Shown piece by piece: positions 7,849 to 16,415 of a stretch of 35,673 bases of DNA. The stretch is from Candidatus Freyrarchaeum guaymasense (GTDB lineage Archaea > Asgardarchaeota > Jordarchaeia > Jordarchaeales > Freyrarchaeaceae), in assembly GCA_030587405.1 (NCBI GenBank), contig JAUQZD010000033.1, positions 1 to 35,673 of the forward strand, in the 5' to 3' direction. Position numbers and translations under genes: made by a program. Every line of letters begins with the position of its first letter. Position 1 is the first letter of the stretch. The notes beneath the pieces are model-generated. The model searched no databases and had not been told where the DNA came from. It was given only the letters and a program-made list of their open reading frames with translations.

Positions 7849-8619
7849 TCCCTTTACCTCTCGTGTTACTCCACTGTTTTCTGACCTCGCTTTTAACTTC
7901 ATCCAGTAGGGATAAAAGCTCGTTAAATGTCCCTTTGCCTCCAAGCTTCTCCCACATTTCCTCGCCTACGAGAACTTCCTTGTCGAAGTCAAATATTTGA
8001 AAGACAAAGGATGCGCGTACTTTTGTCTGAAAACAAACGGGTTGTATGGGAATCCGATGAAAGCTTGGGCTTTTTCCCCCTCAAAGAACGTTCTAAAGTA
8101 TAACATTTTCTTTTTTGTTTCAGCACAAACGTCTAGGTTTGGCCTAGGAGACTTAATTTCCATGAACAAAGGGCCTTCTTCATGGTCTTCTATGAAGACA
8201 TCAGCTATTATCGTCCTTTCAATCTCTTTTCCTCCCTTAACACTTTCTATCTCGCTAAGTTCCCTTTTAATATTCGGCCTCCGCATTCCCTGCCTCAGCT
8301 CGGTTACAATTTTCTCGATCATGTTAGCTTTCTCCTCGAGAATAACACCTTTTATTTCATAGTTAACGTGAACTTTACTGTAGCGGTCACATGCTATGAT
8401 CTTAGCGATCTTGGGGTAGAGTTGCATGCCTAACCTTGTAACTATGCTCCTTTGCAACTTAAACGCAAACAATGCATCGTCTGAAAAGAAAAGTGAATGA
8501 AATGGGAATGCCTTTTTTAAATCATTAAGAGAGTACTCTACCTTCTTTTCACTTATTACCCTAGCAAAGTCGAGTATTTCTGCAATTATCGCCTTTTTTG
8601 TTTCCTCTTTCAAAACCAT
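7841..8619 (-). pseudogene. TdeIII-family type II restriction endonuclease, C-terminus frameshifted
   Basis: The frame from ATG 8619 gives 217 residues ending at 7966. It contains the TdeIII-family core IIADVFIED (137-145) followed by LFMEIKSPRPNLDVCAETKKK (151-171), giving D140, E154 and K156 of a PD-(D/E)XK site. Near residue 200 the family text moves to the next frame: VRASFVFQIFDFDKEVLVGEE, then MWEKLGGKGTFNELLSLLDE, ending at the stop 7841-7843. One missing base in the T4 run at 8021-8024 explains this, and restoring it gives about 259 residues, normal for the family. The truncated form keeps the catalytic core but loses the last 60 residues. Characterised relatives cut GGNCC. The start overlaps the end of the DUF1156 methyltransferase gene by 10 bases, so the two form one operon. 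Confidence 0.8.
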
Positions 8620-11078
8620 TCCTCCTCGAGAAAAGCAAAAGCTTCCGGTACAGGTCCTTCGTTAAGTATTACATTTTTACCTTTAATAGCGATCATTCCT
8701 CTCTCTTTTAGCTTATACATTGACGTTCCATAGAAGTCGCATATTCTTTTTGCCAAATTTAAGCTTAGCTTTCTAAACGTCTTGGAAGCAACTTTCAGTA
8801 GCAACATTACTTTCTCGTTCTTCTCCATTTTACTGATTTCTTCGATGGGATCTTTTTTATTTCTCTTTTTTGCCTCTATTCTTAAGAATGAAAGCAATCC
8901 TAGCACTATTCCTTTAGGTATTATTTCTCTTTCAAACACTGTTTCCTTATTGTCAGCGTTTACGACCGTCATTCTAGCTGTTGCGGCAACGGTAAGTGTT
9001 AGAGCCCTCTCAGAGTAGCTTATTTTTTCGGATGGAAAAATCTTCGCATTATTTAAAAACCTATAGACTCTTGAGCAAAAAGCGAAAATGTCCTTACTGA
9101 GGTCTCTTACCGGCTCTACATGCTTAGCGGCTACAAGGACGATCGTTCTGTTAAGTTTTGGCTCTCCATGCATTGTTACACTTCGAGTAGGATGTTCGGA
9201 TACGAAAGGGTAAAGTCCAATAACTTTAAAGTTAGAGACATATACTGCATGTAGTATTGCTTCCCAAGCATTCCAAGATTTATGGGTAAACCATAATACA
9301 AGTTTACCATCTCTTTTTAAGGCAGAATAAGTATTACTAAGAAAAACCGTGAGGTTTCTCCTATATTTTTCAATTTCCTTTTTTCCTCCTCCACGCCTAA
9401 CTATTAACTCTTCGCTTCTTGGTACATAAGGTAGCGCTGGATTCCATCCAAGATGCTTCCACCCTTCGATTCCTCCAACTTTCTCTGTGAAGAGATACCT
9501 TCCAAAGTTGTTTTTTAGGCACCTCCTTAAGGTAACCCAGAAAAATTCGCTGAAATCACTGTAGACATGTTGATCAAAGTATGGTGGGTCAACATTTACT
9601 ACGTCTATAAACTCTGACCCTAACATATGTATTTTTTTAGCATCAAACTGGAAAACGTTCACTTCAGTTTTGACTGCTCTCATCTGCTTACATAATTCAT
9701 GTAATATGGGGCATATCCCTCCTCCAGTACTCTTCTCTTCCACACCCGGCTCAAACGCCCATAAAAGGTTCTTATAAGGGACCACCGCTTCACAGTAGCT
9801 AATATTTACTCCAACTTTACGGGACCTTGCATATTGACCGATTGTATCTCTTATACTTTTATTTGAAAAATTCCACGTAGTAAGTATCGTATTAAAATCC
9901 ACCATTTTGCTTAAACCAAACCCTAAGTAAAGTGTAATGGCTGCGCCAAGCTCTCCTTCCCTTAAAATAAGCTCTTCTCCTCGTTCTGCAACGTATCTAG
10001 TTAAAAAGCCAAGAGCCAGCAATTGTCGTGGGTTAAAAATATGATGCCACAACTTTAACCCGTAAGATGTTATAGGACGGAAAACATCGTTCATCAACGG
10101 TATTTCGTCTAGTGGAAGGAATTCTTTTAACTCTGATGAATGCCCTGCCAAGGCAGAGCACGCCCTTATGAAAAGCTTTTCGTCTTTTCTTTCTGCAGGT
10201 TGATATGAACCATCATCCTTCTTTAACGCTAAAATCGGATGTACATCTAAAAGATGTTCTGGGCTTACTTCGCCTCCTGAAAGGAGAGCTGAGAGAAGTT
10301 CAACATGCCTTTTACCCCATTCTGATAAGAGTTTACGCTCATCCACCATAAATTTAACACCGCAACGACTGCACAAGACCTTAATTGTTCCCTTCTCTTT
10401 TTTAACGATCACCGCTAAGTCCCCTAGAAAGCTGAAGTCTACAGGCGAGAGAGACAACCTCCTACCACACGTTGGGCAGGTTACATGTTTAGTGAATATG
10501 TAAGCGTCATCACGTATCCCATAAAAGCTTCCTAATATGTTTTGGGCATATTTTATAAGTTTTCTTGCCTCTTCTTCGACCATTTCCCCCAACTTTTCCT
10601 TAAATTTTAAAGGGTAGTCAATGGCTCCTTTTAAAATCAGGTAGGCAACTGGATTATAGTCGAAAGCTATCGTCTTTAAACCTAAAAGAGTACTTTCTAA
10701 GGGAATAGATCCTCCTCCAGCCATTGGGTCACATAAGACAGCATCTAAACCTAGTTGTTTAGGGTTCATGAACGACATTAAGGGAGGATAGCCTTTACTA
10801 GGCAGTGTACGCAGTTCATTCACGTCAAAGAGGCTTACTACTTCTGACGGGGGAATGGTGTTATTAAATGCTAGCAATATGCTAAGTCTGGATGCTGACC
10901 TGGGGCGTCTTGCAATCCAAGGATGGAGACTTCTAAGTTTAGGGTCGTAAAACGTTTTTAGCGGCTCAACTGATAGCTCTTTACATCTGACAATGTAAGA
11001 TGACCTAGGCTTATAACTCATCTCTAAGGCAGCATCCCTGTTAACTTCATTGAAGATTCTAAGAATTTCTTCTTCCAT
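8610..11078 (-). CDS. DUF1156-family DNA methyltransferase
   Basis: An 822-residue protein starting at ATG 11078, six bases inside a longer frame from 11084, with AGAGGGGTG just upstream. In the longer numbering it has HPWIARRPRSASR (54-66), the hallmark of DUF1156 methyltransferases, and an AdoMet motif DPMAGGGSIPLE (119-130). A zinc ribbon follows with C203, C206, C238 and C241, and then the catalytic motif NVDPPYFD (497-504). DPPY suggests N6-adenine methylation but N4-cytosine is possible. DUF1156 proteins are known from multi-gene archaeal and bacterial defence systems, often with DUF499 and helicases; none of those is here. Instead the gene overlaps a TdeIII-like endonuclease gene by 10 bases, which suggests a simple restriction-modification pair. 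A 6-base inverted repeat (11086-11098) lies right before the start. Confidence 0.9.
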   Translation of the reverse strand: MEEEILRIFNEVNRDAALEMSYKPRSSYIVRCKELSVEPLKTFYDPKLRSLHPWIARRPRSASRLSILLAFNNTIPPSEVVSLFDVNELRTLPSKGYPPLMSFMNPKQLGLDAVLCDPMAGGGSIPLESTLLGLKTIAFDYNPVAYLILKGAIDYPLKFKEKLGEMVEEEARKLIKYAQNILGSFYGIRDDAYIFTKHVTCPTCGRRLSLSPVDFSFLGDLAVIVKKEKGTIKVLCSRCGVKFMVDERKLLSEWGKRHVELLSALLSGGEVSPEHLLDVHPILALKKDDGSYQPAERKDEKLFIRACSALAGHSSELKEFLPLDEIPLMNDVFRPITSYGLKLWHHIFNPRQLLALGFLTRYVAERGEELILREGELGAAITLYLGFGLSKMVDFNTILTTWNFSNKSIRDTIGQYARSRKVGVNISYCEAVVPYKNLLWAFEPGVEEKSTGGGICPILHELCKQMRAVKTEVNVFQFDAKKIHMLGSEFIDVVNVDPPYFDQHVYSDFSEFFWVTLRRCLKNNFGRYLFTEKVGGIEGWKHLGWNPALPYVPRSEELIVRRGGGKKEIEKYRRNLTVFLSNTYSALKRDGKLVLWFTHKSWNAWEAILHAVYVSNFKVIGLYPFVSEHPTRSVTMHGEPKLNRTIVLVAAKHVEPVRDLSKDIFAFCSRVYRFLNNAKIFPSEKISYSERALTLTVAATARMTVVNADNKETVFEREIIPKGIVLGLLSFLRIEAKKRNKKDPIEEISKMEKNEKVMLLLKVASKTFRKLSLNLAKRICDFYGTSMYKLKERGMIAIKGKNVILNEGPVPEAFAFLEEEWF

Positions 11079-11459
11079 TAACACCCCTCTCTGAGAGGAA
11101 ACCCTATATGAAGTTAAGTTTAAAAACCCTTATATTATCCTCTATCATTAATCCCCCATTCTGCAAGTAAACTAGCCTTTACACCCTTTTTAGGCTTTCT
11201 TTAATGTTTGGCACTTCACAAAATTTGCCCGGCCACCCTACTTTTCAAATTTCCCTTCATTTGTTCAGAGCAAGAGCAGAAGCAAGATCAGCGGCCTACC
11301 ACCTTACATCTTCTCCATAGCTTTTGGTCAGCCCTCCGCTTCTTATGACTGAAAATCTTTCATCCCAATTTAACTTGCATATCCATTTTCTACATTAATC
11401 TTGTGGCATTCAAATATGCTCCGGCAATTACAGTGTTAAATTGCTCTAATAGCCAAGGT

Positions 11460-11720
11460 TTAGCCTTTGCTTACGTCGAAGCCGTCAACCTTAGAAGGCT
11501 CTGGTATACTGGCTGTCATCTCCTGAAGAAGAAGCTTTAAGGTCCTGAAGAAGGGGCTTTAAAGCTTTGGCAGCTGACGTAGCTGAGGGATGCATGCTTG
11601 GACATCGGTAAGTGCTGTGCCGGCTACACCCTCCTGTTTCATCCGGTGGAGTTGCTCTTTCCCTTTAAAGCACCGTATAAGGTAGATTACGGTGAAATGG
11701 TCTTAGCCATCCTAACTTAG
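11460..11720 (+). pseudogene. Gene remnant of unknown function
   Basis: In the stretch of about 690 bases before the saccharopine-dehydrogenase-like gene, coding-like text appears in successive frames. AYVEAVNLRRLWYTGCHLLK runs from about 11469 to a stop near 11540. ALAADVAEGCMLGHR is near 11570-11610. IGKCCAGYTLLFHPVELLF then KAPYKVDYGEMVLAILT runs to the stop 11718-11720. The pieces read in order like the 3' end of one gene with two or more indels. I do not recognise the family. The 5' part, if any, is not visible in 11100-11450, where I see nothing else. Confidence 0.35.
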
Positions 11721-11769
11721 GAGAAAGATTTTATTTTTTGCGTAGTAACTTTATATAGAGGTGTTAACG

Positions 11770-12990
11770 TTGAAAGTAGCCGTGCTTGGATGCGGAACTG
11801 TGGGGAGTACTGCTGTTAAGACTCTAGATGCAAGCAACTTCTTCGACGAGATAACTATAGGTGACGTTAACGTCAAGGCTGCGGAAAAAGTTGCCTCGAC
11901 ATGTAAGGGGAACGTTAAAACAGTTAGGGTTGACGCTGATAAGCCTGAAAGCCTTGGATCCGTCATGAAGGGATCAGACGTCGTACTGAACTGCATAGGC
12001 CCGTTCTATAAGTATGGTCCGAAGATTCTGAGTGTAGCAATAAGTGAGGGGGTAAATTACGTTGATGTCTGCGACGATCTGGATGCAACTCAAGCGCAGC
12101 TTGAGTTAAGCGGGGAGGCTGAAAGGGCGGGTGTTACAGCCCTGATAGGTATGGGTAGCTCCCCTGGGCTGGCTAACGTAATCGCCAAGTTCTGCGCTGA
12201 GAGCCTTCTTGACGTGGCCGAGTCCGTGGACATCCTCCACATTCATGGAGGAGAGCCGGCTGAGGGGGCAGCCGTGATAAAGCATAGGATACACTCGATG
12301 ATGATGGACATACCGGTGTTTCTTAACGGGGAGCTCGTCACAGTTAAGCTCTTCGAGGAAAGTGGGATGAGCCTTGAGGAGGATGTAGACTTTCCTGGAG
12401 TTGGAACCTACAAGGTTTATCCTTATCCTCATCCCGAAACAATAACGCTTCCGAGGTACATTAAAGGGCTCAGGAACGTTACCAATCGCGGCACGGTTCT
12501 CCCTCCGAAGTACATAGAGTTAACTAGGGAGCTGGTAAGGCTTGGGTTGACAAGCGAAGAGCCACTTGAAGTTCAAGGACAGAAGATTGCACCGTTAGAG
12601 TTCGCTGTCGCTTTCATTCTCTCTCAAAGAGAGAGACTTCTTAGAGAAGCTGGAATAACAGAGCCACTGGGGTGCTTAAAGATCGTCGTTAAGGGTGAAA
12701 GGGGCGGGGAAACGCTAACTTACTCCTTCGCCTTCACGTCGAGAGGTCAAGGAATGGGTGAAGGAACCGGGATACCTGCAGCGATCGGAGCCATACTTAT
12801 GGCTCAGGGTAAAGTGGCGGGCGAAGGGGTGCTTCCGCCAGAAGCATGCGTAAACCCAGTAGACGTCCTCAGCCTCGCTCAGCAACTCATTAAGTCAACT
12901 GGAAAAGGGGAGCTTCCACTAGTCATAGACGTAACAGGGGAGGACGGGGTAACTAGGAGGGTGGACATTAAAGAGTTATTCACGGCCTAG
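11770..12990 (+). CDS. Saccharopine dehydrogenase-like NAD(P)-binding oxidoreductase
   Basis: About 406 residues starting at TTG 11770 (MKVAVLGCGTVGS). This start fits a GAGGTG site six bases upstream and matches the MKIVLLGAGGMGQ start of the paralogue at 34181. A GTG at 11761 is possible. The N-terminal Rossmann fold has VLGCGTVG, an acidic IGDVN after the second strand, and DVVLNCIGPFYKYG, followed by VNYVDVCDD, all typical of the saccharopine dehydrogenase superfamily. The C-terminal domain carries the family's PHPETITLPRYI substrate-domain segment. Members act on varied amino-acid-like substrates, so the reaction is not predictable. It stands alone on the plus strand and converges with the LLM oxidoreductase gene. 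The paralogue at the other end of the window is similar along its whole length. Confidence 0.8.
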   Translation: MKVAVLGCGTVGSTAVKTLDASNFFDEITIGDVNVKAAEKVASTCKGNVKTVRVDADKPESLGSVMKGSDVVLNCIGPFYKYGPKILSVAISEGVNYVDVCDDLDATQAQLELSGEAERAGVTALIGMGSSPGLANVIAKFCAESLLDVAESVDILHIHGGEPAEGAAVIKHRIHSMMMDIPVFLNGELVTVKLFEESGMSLEEDVDFPGVGTYKVYPYPHPETITLPRYIKGLRNVTNRGTVLPPKYIELTRELVRLGLTSEEPLEVQGQKIAPLEFAVAFILSQRERLLREAGITEPLGCLKIVVKGERGGETLTYSFAFTSRGQGMGEGTGIPAAIGAILMAQGKVAGEGVLPPEACVNPVDVLSLAQQLIKSTGKGELPLVIDVTGEDGVTRRVDIKELFTA

Positions 12991-13049
12991 TCGAGTAGGA
13001 GCCTGAACACCCCCGCCACCTTTTTATAGCTTGCTGATGCTTCGCATGC

Positions 13050-14189
13050 TCACCTATACTGCTCCTTAAGATATGGCACGATTTCTCCCGTCAGCGTCTC
13101 GTAGACGTGCTCGTAGGTGTATGGTTCAGGGTTGCGGGGATCCTTTGCTACGTCGTTATCTATCATTAAGACTATGTGCTGGGCGCCAGCCCTCACGAGC
13201 TTTTCAAGCTTGCCTGTTACTTCGTCCTTGGTTCCCATTAGCGTGGCGTCTCTGACGAAGGAGTCTGGAACGTCCTCGACGAGCTGCCCCAGCACCCCTA
13301 GGTCGAGCTGGTCAACGCTTGAAAAGCTTAGTAGGCTCAGTTTCTCCGGCTCGAACCCCATCCTCTTGTAAAGCTTCCTTTTCTCCTCCCTCCAGAACTC
13401 AGAGGCCATGAACTCCTTGGGAAACTGCACCGGGAAAGATAGCTTTTTGAGTCCAAGGTAGTTTTGGAGGGCCTCTTCGTCTTCATGTATGAAGACCCAG
13501 TTCCAGTAGGCGAATGTGAACTCGTCCCGGCTTCTCCCAGCCTCCTTCAACCCTGCTTCAACTTCCTTCATCCCATCCCTGTAGGTTTCAGGGCTGAAGG
13601 GTAAAGGAATCCACCCGTCGGCTATCATGCCTGCAAGCTTTCTGGTTCGAGGACTGTTAGCTGCGATCCACACCGGTATCTTTCTCGTTGGGGCTGGCTC
13701 CAAGACAGCATCCTTAAGCTTGAAAAACGCACCCTCGTGGGAAACCGGCTTCCCGCCTGAACTCCAAAGCTTCCTTAAAACATCCACGAACTCCACCATC
13801 TTAGTAACTGGCCTTCTATAGTCGAACCCGTAGCTTTCAAGGTTGAAGGCTTCCCCCGCACCTAAGCCTAAAATGAACCTCCCGTTAGAAATGTGGTCAA
13901 CCGTCATGGCCATCTGGGCTAGAACCGCGGGATGATACCTGTGAGGATCAGTAACCGCCGTTCCAAGGAGAGGTTTCCTTTTAAACTCTGCCAGAAGGCT
14001 GAATATAAGCCACACATTGTAGTTTCTGGTTGGGATTAAAGGAGGTAAGCCGCCAAGGTGATCGCCAAGCCAAATCGAATCCCAGACATTATCGTCGACG
14101 TGTCTGATAAAACTAAAATATCTCTCCCACGTTTCAACCTCGTAACCCTCCAAGCTTAAGTCTACCCCAAACATCACGTCAGAGGACAA
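13050..14189 (-). CDS. LLM-class (F420- or FMN-dependent) oxidoreductase
   Basis: A 379-residue TIM-barrel protein of the luciferase-like monooxygenase superfamily. DSIWLGDHLGGLPPL (37-51), VTDPHRYHPAVLAQMAMTVD, HISNGRFILGLGAGEAFN and PVWIAANSPRTRKLAGMIADGWIP are the conserved core strands and loops. ILGLGAGE is the signature shared by F420-dependent enzymes such as methylene-tetrahydromethanopterin reductase (Mer) and F420 glucose-6-phosphate dehydrogenase relatives. Archaeal members generally use F420, but the cofactor and substrate are inferred only from family. The start is a TTG at 14189 preceded by a purine-rich stretch; an ATG five codons later is an alternative. It is single-gene, converging with the dehydrogenase at 11770. 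Confidence 0.85.
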   Translation of the reverse strand: MSSDVMFGVDLSLEGYEVETWERYFSFIRHVDDNVWDSIWLGDHLGGLPPLIPTRNYNVWLIFSLLAEFKRKPLLGTAVTDPHRYHPAVLAQMAMTVDHISNGRFILGLGAGEAFNLESYGFDYRRPVTKMVEFVDVLRKLWSSGGKPVSHEGAFFKLKDAVLEPAPTRKIPVWIAANSPRTRKLAGMIADGWIPLPFSPETYRDGMKEVEAGLKEAGRSRDEFTFAYWNWVFIHEDEEALQNYLGLKKLSFPVQFPKEFMASEFWREEKRKLYKRMGFEPEKLSLLSFSSVDQLDLGVLGQLVEDVPDSFVRDATLMGTKDEVTGKLEKLVRAGAQHIVLMIDNDVAKDPRNPEPYTYEHVYETLTGEIVPYLKEQYR

Positions 14190-14537
14190 AGGAGCTCCCT
14201 CCCTTCTAGTAAGGAAACCCAGCGAAAAGCAAACTCACCATCCACGTTTAACTACGAGGAGGAAAACCCTCTTAAATAACGTTTTCGGTTACACCTCCAC
14301 TTCTTACACCCCCTGCATTCCAGCTAACGATGGGAAACAGCCTAAAACCCTCCTTTCCCACTCAATCTACCACCAGCACCTCTTTAAGAGGCGGTTTAAC
14401 ACCCTCAGCATGTTGTTAGGGATTCAAGGAAAAGGTGAAATGCCAGCCTTCAAATCCACCTTTTAAAAGCTTTAAATGGGTTGAGGCGCTTACGTTGAGG
14501 TGAGGGAGAGGAGAGAGGGAAAAAATAACAGGTTGCT
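14190..14537. other. Intergenic, no feature seen
   Basis: Between the LLM oxidoreductase and the coiled-coil protein (both minus strand) I see no convincing gene, tRNA or repeat. A GGAGCTCC block just upstream of 14189 may help translation of the oxidoreductase. Confidence 0.4.
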
Positions 14538-15323
14538 TTAAACAGACTCCTCAGGGTAAGTGTAAACTTCTACACCGTTTTCGGTCGCGAACTCGTATGC
14601 TCTCCTATCTACAGTCGGGGAAACAATGATAAGGCGTGGCTTCACACCCTCTCTCTTCTCGTAGAATTCACCTATCCTGAGAAGCTCGGCTACGTCACTT
14701 TTCTGAACTCTTGCCTTAACCTCCACTAGAATGTGAACTCCATTCCTTATGGCGAGGTCAACCTCAACCTCGGATGGGACGCCGTAAACAACACCTTGAT
14801 CGTCGTACATTTTCAACTTCTTAACATTCCACCCAACAATATCTCTAATCAACTCCAACATTGCCTCCCTGAAAGCCGCCTCAGCCCTAATACCCCACCT
14901 GCCACCAATCACAGAAATTAAACCATGCAAAGCATTAACACGCTTCTCCATAACCCTAAACCCTTCCTCCATAAGCTTAAACCCGCTCTGCATATCCTCT
15001 CTAAGGTTCTTAATTTCAGCCCATAGCTCCGCTATCTCCTTGCTGTGCTCCTCAAACCTCCTGTTGAAGTCCTCTCGCAGGGTCACCAGCTCCCTCCGCA
15101 GCTCGTTCGTCTCCCTCCGCAGCTCCGCTATCTCCTTGCTGTGCTCCTCAAACCCCTTGTTGAAGTCTTCGCGTAAACCTTTAATTTCTTCTATTACGAG
15201 CTTCATTTCGGTTTTAGTTATTACTCCTTCTGCTAGTATGCCTATTATCGCGTAGCGGAATTCTTCGTCTTCTCTGAGGGCCTTTATTAGCTGCTGTTTC
15301 ACGTCGCTATTTGATCCCGTCAT
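14538..15323 (-). CDS. DUF3782-type coiled-coil protein with PD-(D/E)XK nuclease-like domain
   Basis: 261 residues in two parts. Residues 45-130 form a long charged coiled coil in which the 19-residue unit LREDFN-x-x-FEEHSKEIAEL occurs twice (50-68 and 82-100), visible as near-identical DNA at 15120-15176 and 15024-15080. Residues 140-261 are a restriction-endonuclease-like fold: GRWGIRAEAAFREAM with E148, SEVEVDLAI with D189 and ILVEVKARV with E201 and K203, giving the E...D...ExK pattern. Archaea carry many such DUF3782-like proteins, whose role is unknown; a nuclease or DNA-processing role is plausible from the intact catalytic pattern. ATG 15323 begins MTGSNSD. It stands alone on its strand, next to the phosphoesterase gene read the other way. 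Confidence 0.75.
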   Translation of the reverse strand: MTGSNSDVKQQLIKALREDEEFRYAIIGILAEGVITKTEMKLVIEEIKGLREDFNKGFEEHSKEIAELRRETNELRRELVTLREDFNRRFEEHSKEIAELWAEIKNLREDMQSGFKLMEEGFRVMEKRVNALHGLISVIGGRWGIRAEAAFREAMLELIRDIVGWNVKKLKMYDDQGVVYGVPSEVEVDLAIRNGVHILVEVKARVQKSDVAELLRIGEFYEKREGVKPRLIIVSPTVDRRAYEFATENGVEVYTYPEESV

Positions 15324-15621
15324 GATTTACCCGTCCATTGCTCCTCATAATGAGGATCTTAGAGCCACCTTATAAATGTTAGAATCTCTCTTTTAAACCC
15401 ATTAGTTTCCAAGATCCGTTCTCTTCTCCGTGCTTTAGGATTTATCGTCTCCAACCATGCTTACTTCGACTTAATACGTTTAAAGGTGTTGAGCATTTTC
15501 TAGCCTTTAAATGGTTAAATCAGAGTTAAGACTCTTTAAGGGGGAAACCTAATTAGGCTTCAGCGTGCTCCTATCGATGGTGATGGTGGTGGATTCTGGT
15601 GTGGAGACGGGTTGGGGTAGG

Positions 15622-15996
15622 ATGGAGAGGATATATGTTATCCAGAAGCACTACGCGAGGCGCCTTCACTGGGATCTTAGACTTGAGAAGGACGGGGTTC
15701 TTAAAAGCTGGGCTGTTCCCAAGGAGCCGCCGGTAGAGGTTGGGGTGAAAAGGCTGATCATAAGCACCGAGGATCACCACCTCAGCTACGCGGATTTCGA
15801 GGGGGTCATCCCGGAGGGGATGTATGGCGCAGGTAGAGTTGAAATATGGGATAAAGGTACGTATAGAGAGGAGAAATGGGGTGAAAGCGAGATAATAGTA
15901 TGGCTGAAGGGCAGGAGGCTGAAGGGGAGATACTGCATGCTACGCTTTAAGAAGGTTAAAAACGGATGGTTATTCTTCAAGTGTTCGGAAAGGTGA
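15622..15996 (+). CDS. Stand-alone LigD-type DNA 3'-phosphoesterase domain protein
   Basis: 124 residues from ATG 15622 ([20 protein letters not shown]). The ATG is chosen because family members begin close to this motif; upstream starts at 15565 would add 19 unrelated residues. H10, H16, D18, R20 and H52 (in STEDHHL) correspond to the metal and catalytic residues of the Pseudomonas LigD phosphoesterase domain. [28 protein letters not shown] and the terminal GWLFFKC are the rest of the family signature. In LigD the domain trims 3'-phosphate and ribonucleotide ends during end joining. In archaea it occurs as a free protein and can work beside separate ligase and Ku-like or polymerase proteins. 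None of those is in the window. It is close to full length for a single-domain archaeal member. Confidence 0.9.
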   Translation: MERIYVIQKHYARRLHWDLRLEKDGVLKSWAVPKEPPVEVGVKRLIISTEDHHLSYADFEGVIPEGMYGAGRVEIWDKGTYREEKWGESEIIVWLKGRRLKGRYCMLRFKKVKNGWLFFKCSER

Positions 15997-16179
15997 TGGA
16001 CGCGTCAGGCGGCATGTAAAGTTTCCTTCGCAGTAGCCGCTAGCGAGATTTAAATGAAGTTAAAAGTTAATTTAGGAGCAGCGCCTCAAGGATGGCAGGT
16101 TCTTGAAGGGTCAAAGCATTGAAGGAATCCCGTGCGGCAAATGCACTAACATTGGAAGGGTGCAGACGCTCTCTGCTCA

Positions 16180-16332
16180 TTAAGCGTCTCCTATTAAGAC
16201 GTTTACCACTACACTCCCCTGCACCGTCAGGAGAGGCCTTTTAGCTTCCTTTAACAGATTTTTAAGTGTTCCTTCACCCACAGCACCTTCACGGCCCTCC
16301 GCGCCCTTCTCCCTCTGACGGAACCATTCCAT
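16180..16332 (-). CDS. Small hypothetical ORF (50 codons)
   Basis: A minus-strand frame from ATG 16330-16332 to the stop 16180-16182. It begins MEWFRQREKGAEG, ends LLTVQGSVVVNVLIGDA and looks amphipathic with a hydrophobic C-terminal strand. It lies in an otherwise featureless gap of about 420 bases between the phosphoesterase gene and the first flavoprotein gene. There is no strong ribosome site and no recognised family. It may be a real small protein, a gene fragment or chance; the composition is the only support. Confidence 0.25.
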   Translation of the reverse strand: MEWFRQREKGAEGREGAVGEGTLKNLLKEAKRPLLTVQGSVVVNVLIGDA

Positions 16333-16415
16333 CTTCGAGTGCTCCAAGCTTCCAGCTTTCCTACGGGTGCCTTACTACTCCACGACAGGTACCAGTTAAT
16401 GTCGCAGTAGGGAGG

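Noticed and set aside
12106..12432. 108-codon minus-strand frame inside the saccharopine-dehydrogenase-like gene
   Set aside because: No motif and antisense to conserved Rossmann and substrate-domain blocks.
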